The notes beneath the pieces are model-generated. The model saw only the letters and a program-made list of their open reading frames with translations, was not told the origin of the DNA and ran no database searches. Positions 44,133 through 52,670 of a stretch of 64,000 nucleotides of DNA are shown here, piece by piece (position 1 is the stretch's first letter; each line of letters opens with the position of its first letter). The position numbers and the translations under genes were made by a program. Origin of the DNA: CALARM01 sp036746235 (GTDB lineage: Bacteria > Vulcanimicrobiota > SpSt-956 > JAKJGF01); the NCBI GenBank assembly GCA_036746235.1, contig DAIOEN010000003.1, positions 1 to 64,000 on the forward strand. Reading direction: 5' to 3'.

Positions 44133-44414
44133 CTATAATTCAAGCTGTGCTTCAATCCTTAACTTTAATTGTAAATTTTCTTCTTCTAGATACGTTATTC
44201 TTTCCTGAAGTTTTTTATTTTTCTCTTCTAAAAGTTCTTCTTGTGATTTAGAACTCATTACCCTGTCAAATTCTTCTTGCACTTCATAAGTTATCGTAAA
44301 AATTTCACCATTGCCAGCCACTTTTTTATAACAATTTTCACAATATATTTTGTTATTCGTAGAATATTTTAGTGTCATTGCGTACATATTCACGCCACAT
44401 TTATCACACTTCAT
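44133..44414 (-). CDS. Zinc-ribbon plus coiled-coil protein
   Basis: 93 residues. M-K-C-D-K-C-G and Y-C-E-N-C-Y form a C-x2-C...C-x2-C zinc site similar to LIM/ribbon knuckles; residues 50-93 are a leucine-rich coiled coil (E-E-L-L-E-E-K-N-K-K-L-Q). A small adaptor or regulator is plausible. One of several zinc-knuckle proteins in this operon. Confidence 0.65.
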   Translation of the reverse strand: MKCDKCGVNMYAMTLKYSTNNKIYCENCYKKVAGNGEIFTITYEVQEEFDRVMSSKSQEELLEEKNKKLQERITYLEEENLQLKLRIEAQLEL

Positions 44415-44481
44415 TTACTCTCAATCCTTCCTTTCTTCCAATGAGCCGGGTTCCAGTTTGTCACTGCCGGCCCATCAGAAG

Positions 44482-46596
44482 TTACTTTAAAATCTCCTTG
44501 AATTCTTCGATTTGCTCGATGTATCCATAAATTTCTTTAAGTCTTTTCTGTATCTCATGTCCTGCCTGTGCTACTTTCCCAAAATCTTTATCATTAGAAA
44601 AATAACACTTGGCATGTTTATAAAAATTGAAAAATTTAACTATCTCGTAATCTTCTTTCATGCGGATAAGTTCTTTTAAGCATTCAGAAAGTTTACATCT
44701 GGAATTCTCTCTTCTAATCTTTGCTTCTTCTTCCGTATCTGGCACGTAAGGTTTTGCGGGGTCGTAAATCTTCTTTGTCTGTGTTTTTTCTTCAGGAACT
44801 GGTTCTTCTTTCACCTGCTCCTGCTGTTTCTGCCGATCTTTCTCTCGATCTTTTTCTCTTTCCGCTCTTAATTCGTCAATAATATCCGGCTTATGAATGC
44901 AATAAAGAGCTTCTAGAATATGTTCTGCACCTAATTTAAGCTGTTCTGCAATTTGCTTTTGTTCTTCAGGTTTTATTCTTGCAGTCTCTTCGGTTTCTCT
45001 TTTAGAGAGTCTTAGTTTCTTTTCCTTGAGAATTTCTTTTAATTCCGGGATTATCTGGGGTTTTTCTTCTCCGAGAACTTCATCGATATCTTTACCTTGT
45101 TTTACCTCTTCCATTATTTTCTTTTGTTCTGACGGGTCCATCCTGGCGACTTTAAGGGCTTTTTGCTTTGGAAGTTTTTTCTCTTTAATCACTTCTTTTG
45201 CTTCCGGAATGAGAGTGGATATTTGAAGTTCTTCTTTAATTACAGTTTTACTTTTACCAGTTCTTTTCGCAGTATCTTCTACAAAAGATGAAGGGGGGTT
45301 GCTATCGTCGGATTCCGACTTTAGCACTTTTGTATATTGATTTACTGCCCCTTTTTTTGTTTTAGGATAGAGTTCCTCGTAAATCTTCTTACGCCTGGCT
45401 AAATAATCACCACTATCCATATAATGAATTTCATTACGTATCAAATTTTCATCAATTTCTGCTAGTTCCGCCTGAAGATGAGTTAAAAGCATAATTCTAT
45501 ATGGTATTTCTGTTCTGTTTAATAGTTCAAAAGCTCTTATTCTATGAAGTCCTGAAATTAACGTTCTATCACGTGTTATCGTAACGGGATGCAAAAGACC
45601 TATCTCTTCTATGCTTTCAGCTAATTCTTTTACCTTGGCTTCATTTGTAACTCTACGATTGTCACCGATTTTTATTTTCTTTATCTCTATATAACGATAA
45701 AGGCGTTCCATTGGTGTTATTTCTTCTGTTTTCACTTCTTGCTCTACTACAGGAGAAACTTCTTCTCTCTTCTCTTCCTTATGACTATCAAATATACACT
45801 CATGGCTCTCGAAACACTTCTCGCAGAAACAAAATCCGCATTTTTTACAAAGCTTATGCTTAAATTCATCCCGGCATTCTGCGCATAGTCTGCTTTTAGT
45901 AAGAGACATATTGCTCTCATCTTCTTCTTTTGCTATAGCTTCTATTATTTCTCTTTTTGGGCGAAGCTCTTTCCCGTCGAAATACATGACATCATGTTTT
46001 TTGCCGTCTTTTTTTCTTACATCGGCAACAACGTTTGTCAGCTTTTTCAAAAATTCCACTATGGGATGATTAGAATAATGCATGAACATTTCTTTTGCTC
46101 TATCCAGTGGGGTGTGACCGTTTTTATTTCTCAATGCCACGTCCGCGCCATTCATAATAAGAAATCTGGCATAATCTAAAGAGTCAGTCGTGGCGGCATA
46201 ATGCAGTGGAGTTGAATTGTCGTTATCTAAAGCGTTGATACAACTTTTTGAAACAAGTAATTCCATTGCCTCTTTTTTCATCAGTATTACTGCGTAGTGC
46301 AAAGGAATTTTCCCTTCATTATCTTTAAGATTTACGTCTGCACCTGCATCTATAAGCGTCTCTATTATCTCAGTCCAGCCCATGCTCGACGCCTCGTGAA
46401 GTGCAGATTTACCATTATTATCCTGAGAGTTCATGTTTGCCCCGTGCTTCAACTGATATTTTACATTATCGAGATCATTAAATTTTGCTGCATACCTGAG
46501 TTTATAGTCTCTGTTTTTATCTTTATTTTTAAGTTCTGGCGGTTCTGGTATTTCAATTGTTCCTATTGAGTTAATTACTTTATGTTCACAAATCAT
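44482..46596 (-). CDS. Ankyrin-zinc finger-ParB chimera
   Basis: 704 residues. Residues about 28-185 are five ankyrin repeats (for example G-K-S-A-L-H-E-A-S-S-M-G-W; D-N-S-T-P-L-H-Y-A-A-T). Residues about 237-272 contain a Cys/His-rich B-box/AN1-like finger (C-A-E-C...C-K-K-C-G-F-C-F-C-E-K-C...H-E-C). Residues about 300-400 are a ParB/sulfiredoxin-type domain: I-K-K-I-K-I-G-D-N-R-R, L-A-E-S-I-E-E-I-G-L-L-H-P, then G-L-H-R-I-R-A-F (the ParB box G-x-H-R-x-x-A). The following 200 residues have two ParB-like helical repeats (P-E-A-K-E-V-I-K-E-K-K-L / P-E-L-K-E-I-L-K-E-K-K-L) and a Glu/Lys-rich linker. A DNA-binding CTPase-like partition factor with a eukaryotic-style interaction module is likely; the exact role is unknown. 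Confidence 0.8.
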   Translation of the reverse strand: MICEHKVINSIGTIEIPEPPELKNKDKNRDYKLRYAAKFNDLDNVKYQLKHGANMNSQDNNGKSALHEASSMGWTEIIETLIDAGADVNLKDNEGKIPLHYAVILMKKEAMELLVSKSCINALDNDNSTPLHYAATTDSLDYARFLIMNGADVALRNKNGHTPLDRAKEMFMHYSNHPIVEFLKKLTNVVADVRKKDGKKHDVMYFDGKELRPKREIIEAIAKEEDESNMSLTKSRLCAECRDEFKHKLCKKCGFCFCEKCFESHECIFDSHKEEKREEVSPVVEQEVKTEEITPMERLYRYIEIKKIKIGDNRRVTNEAKVKELAESIEEIGLLHPVTITRDRTLISGLHRIRAFELLNRTEIPYRIMLLTHLQAELAEIDENLIRNEIHYMDSGDYLARRKKIYEELYPKTKKGAVNQYTKVLKSESDDSNPPSSFVEDTAKRTGKSKTVIKEELQISTLIPEAKEVIKEKKLPKQKALKVARMDPSEQKKIMEEVKQGKDIDEVLGEEKPQIIPELKEILKEKKLRLSKRETEETARIKPEEQKQIAEQLKLGAEHILEALYCIHKPDIIDELRAEREKDREKDRQKQQEQVKEEPVPEEKTQTKKIYDPAKPYVPDTEEEAKIRRENSRCKLSECLKELIRMKEDYEIVKFFNFYKHAKCYFSNDKDFGKVAQAGHEIQKRLKEIYGYIEQIEEFKEILK

Positions 46597-46775
46597 AAAT
46601 TACACTCCTCTCTTGTTTTATACTCCTCCATACACTTTTTACTACATAAAAACTTCCCGAAAAAGAACTCGCCCTTGTGAATATCTCCGTCCATATCTAT
46701 CGTATACCAGGACTGTTCCTCTCCCTCTTCTTTTACCTCTTTAATCTCATTACAGTTATGGCATCTGACCTTCAT
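46593..46775 (-). CDS. Small zinc-binding protein
   Basis: 60 residues from ATG 46775, preceded by GAGGGAG at the right distance. C-H-N-C-N near the start and C-S-K-K-C-M later form a zinc site of treble-clef or YHS-like type. Its stop overlaps the ATG of the ankyrin-ParB gene, so both are translated together. Confidence 0.65.
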   Translation of the reverse strand: MKVRCHNCNEIKEVKEEGEEQSWYTIDMDGDIHKGEFFFGKFLCSKKCMEEYKTREECNL

Positions 46776-46803
46776 TTTTTTCTCCCTCACTCCTTAACAT
46801 TTC

Positions 46804-47337
46804 TTAACATTTACACTTACAGTTATATTCAGCCAGAAAAGCTTTACCGATACATATGGCATCGGCTTCATCAAATGTATCCACTGCAGGTTTAAATATC
46901 TTCTGGCAGTAAGTAAAAATCTGTTGTTTTGTAACTTCAGTGAGTTTTCCCCTGAAGAAATGAGATTTCCATTTCAGATTTGGCATCTCATGAAATTCAA
47001 GTTCGCGGTCAAAACAGATTGACAGCAGTATCCCGTGAAGCTTACAGAGTTTTATAAATACGTCGGGATTTCCGTTATATTTCGGCTCTGGCTCCAGCCC
47101 TGGAAGAAAAGATTGTTTCTGTCGTTTCTGGTATTGAACGAAGGCAGGAGCTTCGGAGACTACTATGTAAGGATTCCATCGCTGAAAAAGAAGATTTAAG
47201 CCTTTATACATCGTTTTTAATTTTTCCTGTATATCCCCCTTGGCTTTTATCGTGCCACTGGCTTTTAACTCTTCATCCTGGAAGAATGCCCAGCCTGTTC
47301 CAACTGTTGATAAGTCAAGTGATAATAAGCGTTCCAC
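46804..47337 (-). CDS. RuvC-like Holliday junction resolvase
   Basis: 177 residues. RNase H-fold RuvC pattern: L-L-S-L-D-L-S-T-V-G-T-G-W-A with the first Asp, I-V-V-S-E-A-P with Glu, and D-E-A-D-A-I-C-I-G with the last acidic pair. Resolves recombination junctions in phage DNA, probably with the Rad52-type annealing protein and before packaging. Overlaps the upstream zinc gene by one base. The C-terminus ends C-K-C-K-C, a curious Cys cluster. Confidence 0.85.
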   Translation of the reverse strand: MERLLSLDLSTVGTGWAFFQDEELKASGTIKAKGDIQEKLKTMYKGLNLLFQRWNPYIVVSEAPAFVQYQKRQKQSFLPGLEPEPKYNGNPDVFIKLCKLHGILLSICFDRELEFHEMPNLKWKSHFFRGKLTEVTKQQIFTYCQKIFKPAVDTFDEADAICIGKAFLAEYNCKCKC

Positions 47338-47894
47338 TATTTCATCTCCACAACTTTCTCAGGATTATTTTTCACGTATAACCACTCATTAAAACCTTCA
47401 ACGAGCCTACTGTAATCTTTCTTATTGAGTCGCTTACATATATCTTTAATTTCATCTCTCCTGTCGAATGGTCTCCCGGTCATCTGCGCCAACCAGGAAT
47501 GAAACACATCCCCTGCTGTTTCCATCTCTTTTTTTATCTGCTCCATGTCAGAAATCTCTTTATTTCCAAGCTTTTCTTCTTTAGCATCTTCACGGAATTT
47601 ATAGAATTCTTTTCCGCAATTCTCACAGAAGGCAATCTTCTCGCCGACTCTTACGTCGTAACCCTGGCAGTCAGGACATTTGATAGTAAAATCAAGCTGA
47701 TTTAAATTCTCACGGAATGCCTCTTCTTTTATTTGTGGGGCAAGGGCAAGGTTGAGGGATGAGTCTCTCATTGAAAATAATTTATTTAATCTTTCTGGCT
47801 CTTTTTCGAAACAAAAATTACTCATCGTCAAGGTAACAATTGTTTCCTCGTTTTTAATTTTTACGTCTTTAATATTCACTGGTAATATCAACAT
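47337..47894 (-). CDS. Zinc-ribbon replication-region protein
   Basis: 185 residues. A central C-P-D-C...C-E-N-C-G ribbon (about 78-100) lies between a beta-rich N-terminal half and a helical C-terminal half (M-T-G-R-P-F-D-R-R-D-E-I-K-D-I). Not recognised. It shares the operon with the exonuclease and resolvase genes. Confidence 0.62.
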   Translation of the reverse strand: MLILPVNIKDVKIKNEETIVTLTMSNFCFEKEPERLNKLFSMRDSSLNLALAPQIKEEAFRENLNQLDFTIKCPDCQGYDVRVGEKIAFCENCGKEFYKFREDAKEEKLGNKEISDMEQIKKEMETAGDVFHSWLAQMTGRPFDRRDEIKDICKRLNKKDYSRLVEGFNEWLYVKNNPEKVVEMK

Positions 47895-47908
47895 TTTTAC
47901 GCATCTCC

Positions 47909-48076
47909 TTAATTTTTAATTAACCAAAATTGATAATATTCGCATTCTCTCTTATGCTCCGCTGTCAGTTTCTCTTCTGGAATAGAGAAGTTTTTTAAGC
48001 TGCAGATTGCATTACCCTTGCTTTTGTACCGACAATGTTTGCAGTTCTGACAGTTTACGGGAGCTAAGTTATACAT
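47909..48076 (-). CDS. Small four-cysteine protein
   Basis: 55 residues, M-Y-N-L-A-P-V-N-C-Q-N-C-K-H-C then C-S-L and C-E-Y: a zinc-knuckle-like peptide. It overlaps the end of the exonuclease gene by a few bases and is followed after 14 bases by the next gene with an AGGAG site. Typical of conserved tiny phage zinc proteins. Confidence 0.62.
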   Translation of the reverse strand: MYNLAPVNCQNCKHCRYKSKGNAICSLKNFSIPEEKLTAEHKRECEYYQFWLIKN

Positions 48077-48743
48077 TGTTTACCTCCAGATTTACGAATT
48101 TAAAATCGTCACTTTTCTTGTCGTAGTATCTTAAAGAACCACGCTCTTTAAGGTGTAGATATAAATTTTTAGTCACTTCCACATCTTTTTGACAGTATTC
48201 TCTGACTTTATCTATCTCGCCAGCCCTGAACCACTCTACAGCTTTAACTCCGTCACCTGATTTACTACTTCCCAGGGTAGCTTCTGCGAAATTCTGAAGT
48301 GAGATCCGATATCCAAGTTTCTTATAAACCTCTGTCAGGATATCGTAAGTTTTTAAAGTGTTTAGATTAAAGTCGGTGTAAGGTTGTAATACCCTGTAAT
48401 CGAAATTGATAATATTAAATCCGACAATCAGGGTAGCTTCTTTCAGCTTTTTTATCAGTTCCGGGACCTGTTCCTCAGTGAAAGAATAGAATTTATCTTC
48501 CCGGCTGCTATAGATACAGACAATAGCGACTTTCATATCCGGGATGTTTCCCCATCCGCCAACTTCATCAGCGAGAAATTGAGTTTCAAGGTCTAAGGTG
48601 ATGATATTTTCCCGTGGTTTAACTATGGTTGAAAAAATCTTTCCATCAGCCTTTACCTGAATCTTCACTTTCTCTATGTCTGCCATGGAAAAATTCTTCT
48701 CTTCTGACAGTTTTATAATTGCATTTTGAATGTTGTTGATCAT
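48069..48743 (-). CDS. DEDD-family 3'-5' exonuclease
   Basis: 224 residues. RNase H-like 3'-5' exonuclease: motif I I-T-L-D-L-E-T, motif II I-V-G-F-N-I-I-N-F-D, motif III Y-C-Q-K-D-V-E-V-T (DEDDy). No polymerase domain is attached, so it acts as a stand-alone proofreading or recombination nuclease in the phage replisome. One base overlaps with the DnaC-like gene. Confidence 0.85.
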   Translation of the reverse strand: MINNIQNAIIKLSEEKNFSMADIEKVKIQVKADGKIFSTIVKPRENIITLDLETQFLADEVGGWGNIPDMKVAIVCIYSSREDKFYSFTEEQVPELIKKLKEATLIVGFNIINFDYRVLQPYTDFNLNTLKTYDILTEVYKKLGYRISLQNFAEATLGSSKSGDGVKAVEWFRAGEIDKVREYCQKDVEVTKNLYLHLKERGSLRYYDKKSDDFKFVNLEVNNV

Positions 48744-49531
48744 TATTTACGCCTCCAGTCTTCACCATTGACAGTTACGCCTGAACAAATTTCCGTAAGT
48801 CTTGAAGCTATTGCATGACCGCAAGACTCATCAATATATGCAAGTCTATCAATAAGAGCATTTTTACTGTAATTTGTTGTAAATACTATAGGCTTATAAT
48901 GCTCATACCTGCTATTTACTACCTCGTAAAGCTTTTCTACTACCCATGATGAAGTTTTTTCTTTTCCTAAATCGTCAATTACAAGAAGATCTACTGAAGC
49001 GTAAAGTTTTATAATCTTCTGCTCCTCTTCCCAGTTATTTTTTATTTTTCCAAGAAGAGATATGAGGTTTCCAAAAATAACAGAATAGCCTTTATTGAGT
49101 AATTCATTTGATATTGCCGCTGCCAGGTGAGTTTTGCCTGTTCCAATATTTCCAGTGAAAAATATTCCAGAGCCTTTCTTTTTGTAGTTCTCAAAATCTG
49201 TAACATATTTTTTAGCTACAAGAAAAGCTTTTTCGTTGTCTTTTGTTACGGTAAAATTCTGAAAAGTTCTATCTTTAAATCTTTCTCCGAGTTTACTCTG
49301 ATTAAAAAGCCTATTGACTTGTTTTTTTAATTCCTCTTGCTGCTCCTGTTCTTTTTTTACCTTATCCTTCTTTTCTTTTGCAATCTTAAATTCCTCACAG
49401 GAGCATTTCCCTTCACACCAGAGCCAGATTACGTCTTTATCGAAGCGCATAATCCCCACTGGCTCTATAACTTTTCCACAGAATAAACAATTAGCCACCG
49501 GCAAAGGTGGAAGCTCCCATGAAATTCCCAT
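48743..49531 (-). CDS. DnaC-like helicase loader ATPase
   Basis: 262 residues from ATG 49531, preceded by AGAGG; a longer frame back to 49678 would overlap the DnaD-like gene by 122 bases and is less likely. Contains a Cys pair (C-L-F-C-G) with C-E-G-K-C-S-C zinc-type residues, a Walker A G-N-I-G-T-G-K-T-H, Walker B L-L-V-I-D-D-L-G-K-E and sensor I (V-F-T-T-N-Y). Loads the replicative helicase at the phage origin together with the adjacent initiator. Confidence 0.85.
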   Translation of the reverse strand: MGISWELPPLPVANCLFCGKVIEPVGIMRFDKDVIWLWCEGKCSCEEFKIAKEKKDKVKKEQEQQEELKKQVNRLFNQSKLGERFKDRTFQNFTVTKDNEKAFLVAKKYVTDFENYKKKGSGIFFTGNIGTGKTHLAAAISNELLNKGYSVIFGNLISLLGKIKNNWEEEQKIIKLYASVDLLVIDDLGKEKTSSWVVEKLYEVVNSRYEHYKPIVFTTNYSKNALIDRLAYIDESCGHAIASRLTEICSGVTVNGEDWRRK

Positions 49532-49556
49532 TTCTTTTGCCTCTGAAAAAGTTAAA

Positions 49557-50510
49557 TCAAACTTTTTCTTTTGCTCTTGCTTCTTGTTCTCTGTAATGCT
49601 CTTCAAGTAGGGCGTAATCTGACTCGTCAAGCTTGATGAGTTCTTTAAATCCTTCGGGGACTCCATTATCATTTTCAATCCTTTCCTGTTGTTTTATTTT
49701 TACCTGTGAAATATTATGCTTTGCTTTTAACTTCTGATATTCCGCCAGGATAGCTTTTATAAAATAAGAGAATGAATTAATCTTTCCGTTGGCAGGGTCT
49801 TTATTTTTCTTTTGCCGCGCCAGGGCCGCCATAGTAATCTTAATAAGATTTAACCTACAAGATAAGTCAGATGGAGCTTCTGGGGAATTAATAACCTCTG
49901 TAATTGAAACATAATCGGTAGGACTGGCAGATCTGCCAGTAACAGTAAACAGGTGATTTGCAATTTCTTCGACAGCAGATTTTTCTTTTTCTTCTTCGGA
50001 AATTTTCTCCTCGCGCGTACGCGTATTAACAACAACATCAATAAATTCATCCTTACCCGATCCTACCCTACCCACCCCATCCCTACCCATAGAGGAATAT
50101 TCCGGGAACGTTGGAGGAATATTGGAGGAATGTTTCTCTGAAATTTCTAAAACTTGATTATTTGAGTCAGGATTAATCACTGGAGGAACGGGTAATTTTG
50201 AAGATTGAGGATATTTTGGTTTCTGGTATTTACTCCATTTAGGAAGGTGAGCAAATTCTCCTTCGTCTGTTTTATACAATACAATGCTGTTTCTTTTATA
50301 GAGAGCTATTAAATCATTTGTTATTTCCTCTGGCTTTACATAGTCTGCCGGAAAAATAGATGCTTTTAAAAATTTAGGATTTGCTTTTATCCGGCCTTCG
50401 TCGTCGGCCAGAGAGAACATTCCTATAAATAGAAGTCTCTGCTGAAAAGTAAGTTCCAAAAAATTTTCACTTGTCCATATTTCTGGATGTATAAATCTTT
50501 GTCGAGCCAT
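49557..50510 (-). CDS. DnaD-like replication initiator
   Basis: 317 residues from ATG 50510 (AGGAGTGAAG upstream). N-terminal winged helix (R-F-I-H-P-E-I-W-T-S-E-N-F; R-L-L-F-I-G-M-F-S-L-A-D-D-E-G-R-I) typical of phage O/DnaD-type initiators, a variable Ser/Pro linker (about 125-160) that is encoded by four 11-bp tandem repeats, and a C-terminal helical DnaD-like tail. In lambda-type phages the initiator binds an origin inside its own gene; the iterons at 50088-50131 fit that model. The DnaC-like loader follows. Confidence 0.8.
   Translation of the reverse strand: MARQRFIHPEIWTSENFLELTFQQRLLFIGMFSLADDEGRIKANPKFLKASIFPADYVKPEEITNDLIALYKRNSIVLYKTDEGEFAHLPKWSKYQKPKYPQSSKLPVPPVINPDSNNQVLEISEKHSSNIPPTFPEYSSMGRDGVGRVGSGKDEFIDVVVNTRTREEKISEEEKEKSAVEEIANHLFTVTGRSASPTDYVSITEVINSPEAPSDLSCRLNLIKITMAALARQKKNKDPANGKINSFSYFIKAILAEYQKLKAKHNISQVKIKQQERIENDNGVPEGFKELIKLDESDYALLEEHYREQEARAKEKV
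50088..50131. repeat. Four tandem 11-bp iterons inside the initiator gene (candidate origin)
   Basis: On the plus strand: CATAGAGGAAT, ATTCCGGGAAC, GTTGGAGGAAT, ATTGGAGGAAT, exactly 11 bp apart. The last unit begins a 15-mer (TGGAGGAATGTTTCT, 50123-50137) that recurs in the hairpin at 50547-50561. One turn of helix spacing and position inside the initiator gene suggest an origin. Confidence 0.65.
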
Positions 50511-50527
50511 TGTTTCTTCACTCCTGA

Positions 50528-50561
50528 AGAAACATTCCTCCAGCACTGGAGGAATGTTTCT
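50528..50561. repeat. Perfect 16-bp hairpin upstream of initiator gene
   Basis: AGAAACATTCCTCCAG, two-base loop, CTGGAGGAATGTTTCT. It overlaps the HNH gene stop and contains the same 15-mer as the iterons, so the initiator may bind both places (origin activity and autoregulation). Confidence 0.75.
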
Positions 50562-51330
50562 ATTTATCGTCTAAAAGATATTCCATGTTGTTTCTAAAAT
50601 TAGACCAGTTTCGAGAATCTAAAATTATATCCTTAAGTGTCTCGAAACTATATCCTTTTTCAAAAGCTTCTTTTAAAAATGCTCTTGTATCTACGGGATT
50701 ATAATAATAAAATCTGTTATTTATTATCCCTGTTAAATATGCTATATCTGGAGCGTGGGGATTATGTTTTCTATTGTGGCATATTCCTGGAATTTTATTA
50801 AAAGCTTCTTCTATATTTTTAGCATCGGCAAGACTTCCAAATCTATAAATATATGTGTCCGCTGCCACATCTATCGCTTTTAAAACTTCATTTAATCCAA
50901 ATTTTCTTATATAAATACCTATTTTCTGAACGCCTATATCGGTTATCTTTGAATTGAATTTTTCTGTTTTTTCGCTCCAGTAGTTAATTGCATAATCAAT
51001 AGACTGCTGCTCTAAATCCTTCATTCCTTCTTTCCATTTCAGCATCATTTCAAGCTGTTCTCTTCTGGCATTTAATTCATCTAACTGCTTTTTTTGCTTC
51101 TCTATTGTCGTGCTATCGGAAAGCAGTCTATCTTTTTTACCCTGATTACAATCAACACAGGCTGTTATTAAATTTAAAAGATCGTTATTTCCGCCTTTAG
51201 CCACTGGATTAATGTGTTCTATATTAAGAACTGCATCAGGAGCAGATTTCCCGCAATACTGACAGGTAAAAGAGTCGCGTTTAAATATTTCAAATCTTAT
51301 TTTTTTTGATATTCCTTGTCTTTTTGCCAT
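50560..51330 (-). CDS. HNH endonuclease-domain protein
   Basis: 256 residues from ATG 51330 (AAGGAATG upstream). HNH nuclease at about 14-65: C-Q-Y-C-G, L-N-I-E-H-I-N-P-V-A-K-G-G, C-V-D-C-N-Q-G-K. The rest is helical and resembles no family I know. Stand-alone HNH proteins in phage early regions may be nicking or homing endonucleases. It directly precedes the origin region, which would suit a nickase for replication, but that is inference. Confidence 0.78.
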   Translation of the reverse strand: MAKRQGISKKIRFEIFKRDSFTCQYCGKSAPDAVLNIEHINPVAKGGNNDLLNLITACVDCNQGKKDRLLSDSTTIEKQKKQLDELNARREQLEMMLKWKEGMKDLEQQSIDYAINYWSEKTEKFNSKITDIGVQKIGIYIRKFGLNEVLKAIDVAADTYIYRFGSLADAKNIEEAFNKIPGICHNRKHNPHAPDIAYLTGIINNRFYYYNPVDTRAFLKEAFEKGYSFETLKDIILDSRNWSNFRNNMEYLLDDK

Positions 51331-51448
51331 GTTTACATTCCTTTCTTCTTTCTTTCCCACTCTCCAGGAGCCCGGCAGACCATCCGAACTCCCAGAGAAA
51401 GGAAATTATTATAGAAAAGGGGGCAAAATCGGCCCCCAAGATTAAAGT

Positions 51449-52642
51449 CTAAAACGGTACTTCATCATTCATGGCCATAGTTTTTGCTTCTTCCAGATAT
51501 TTAGAAGCCTCAGCCTGTTCTTTTTCGTAGTTTTCGAATTCATCCGCCATAGAAGATGAGTTATCTTCCGGAGGAGCCTGTAATTTCTCTTCCAGGGCAG
51601 AAATTACGATATCCATTTCCTGCCTGGTAAGTTCTGAAGTAGTGGAAAGATATTTTTTGCCTGATTTTTCTCTGGCAAATTCTAGATATATCTGCCTGTC
51701 GAATGCAAGTTCGTTACAGAGCTTATGGAAGTGTTTCCTCTGGTCTTCCGTCTGGGCGTTTTCTGCTTTTTTGGCTTTCAGGCTATTAAGAAATACTTCA
51801 TAAGCGTTAATTTCCGCATCCGTAGCTTTATTGTAGAAATAATCTTTAAATTCCGTCGAAGAGGCTGTTTTGTAATTTGCTTTGATATATTCTTTTAATT
51901 CAGGGGTTTTAAAGAATTCAACAGAGGCTTTTACCAGGTCAACAGCCTTTTTACTTACAGTTTTTTCCTGTGGCGGTGGAGGTGTATTGGTTTTACCGTT
52001 ACCATTTTTTCCTTTATGCGGCTTTTCTTCTACCTCATTTATGCTCAAATCTTCTATATCCTGAGTAAAGATATCGGAAAGACCTGCAATGCTTTTTGAG
52101 GCGTCAACCAGTGCTCTCTTTTTAGCCATCTTTAATATTGTATTTGCCAGTTCGCAAGAATTTGTATTTACTATTTTATACATGAAATATTTCCCGTATT
52201 GACCTTCTTTCTCCACCTTCTCAAGAGTGCTTTCGCTTACTCCCTGAGGTATATCTTTCTTTCCTACCCACCGGTAAAGATATTTATTTTCCTTACTATT
52301 GCAACTTCCCATACCTGTTGTTACCTGTATGTTTTGACCCGGAATAAAAAGTTTACATCTTATTTTGTAGTAGAAAAAGCCTTTTTCCCAGTCTTCTATT
52401 ACTGCCAGTTCTTCATATTCATCAAGAAGTTGAAATCCGCGGCATACAAGCTCCGCACCGGGAAGAAATAAAGAAGGTTTAGGACATCCCGGAATTTTTC
52501 CATAGTGATAATCTTCCTTAAATGTATTCATAATAATAGCTTTAAATGTTTCAAGCCTGGTAAGTGTTTCCTGGAATAAAGTTGGATTAAAATTTAATAT
52601 TGAATTTGTCTGTTCAATTGTGGCTAACTGTGTATTTTCCAT
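51449..52642 (-). CDS. Phage ssDNA-associated protein with SSB-like C-terminal tip
   Basis: 397 residues. N-terminal half (E-D-Y-H-Y-G-K-I-P-G, A-E-L-V-C-R-G-F-Q-L-L, G-S-C-N-S-K-E-N-K-Y) is a conserved phage family of unknown activity often found beside recombination genes. A basic Pro-rich linker follows (about 208-225). The C-terminus is acidic and ends N-D-E-V-P-F, closely resembling the SSB tail D-D-D-I-P-F that binds RecO, primase and other partners. No OB-fold is clear. It probably binds ssDNA or recruits SSB-binding proteins. No separate SSB gene is seen. Confidence 0.7.
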   Translation of the reverse strand: MENTQLATIEQTNSILNFNPTLFQETLTRLETFKAIIMNTFKEDYHYGKIPGCPKPSLFLPGAELVCRGFQLLDEYEELAVIEDWEKGFFYYKIRCKLFIPGQNIQVTTGMGSCNSKENKYLYRWVGKKDIPQGVSESTLEKVEKEGQYGKYFMYKIVNTNSCELANTILKMAKKRALVDASKSIAGLSDIFTQDIEDLSINEVEEKPHKGKNGNGKTNTPPPPQEKTVSKKAVDLVKASVEFFKTPELKEYIKANYKTASSTEFKDYFYNKATDAEINAYEVFLNSLKAKKAENAQTEDQRKHFHKLCNELAFDRQIYLEFAREKSGKKYLSTTSELTRQEMDIVISALEEKLQAPPEDNSSSMADEFENYEKEQAEASKYLEEAKTMAMNDEVPF

Positions 52643-52670
52643 AATCTTACTTCCTTTCTTTTTTGGCGTC

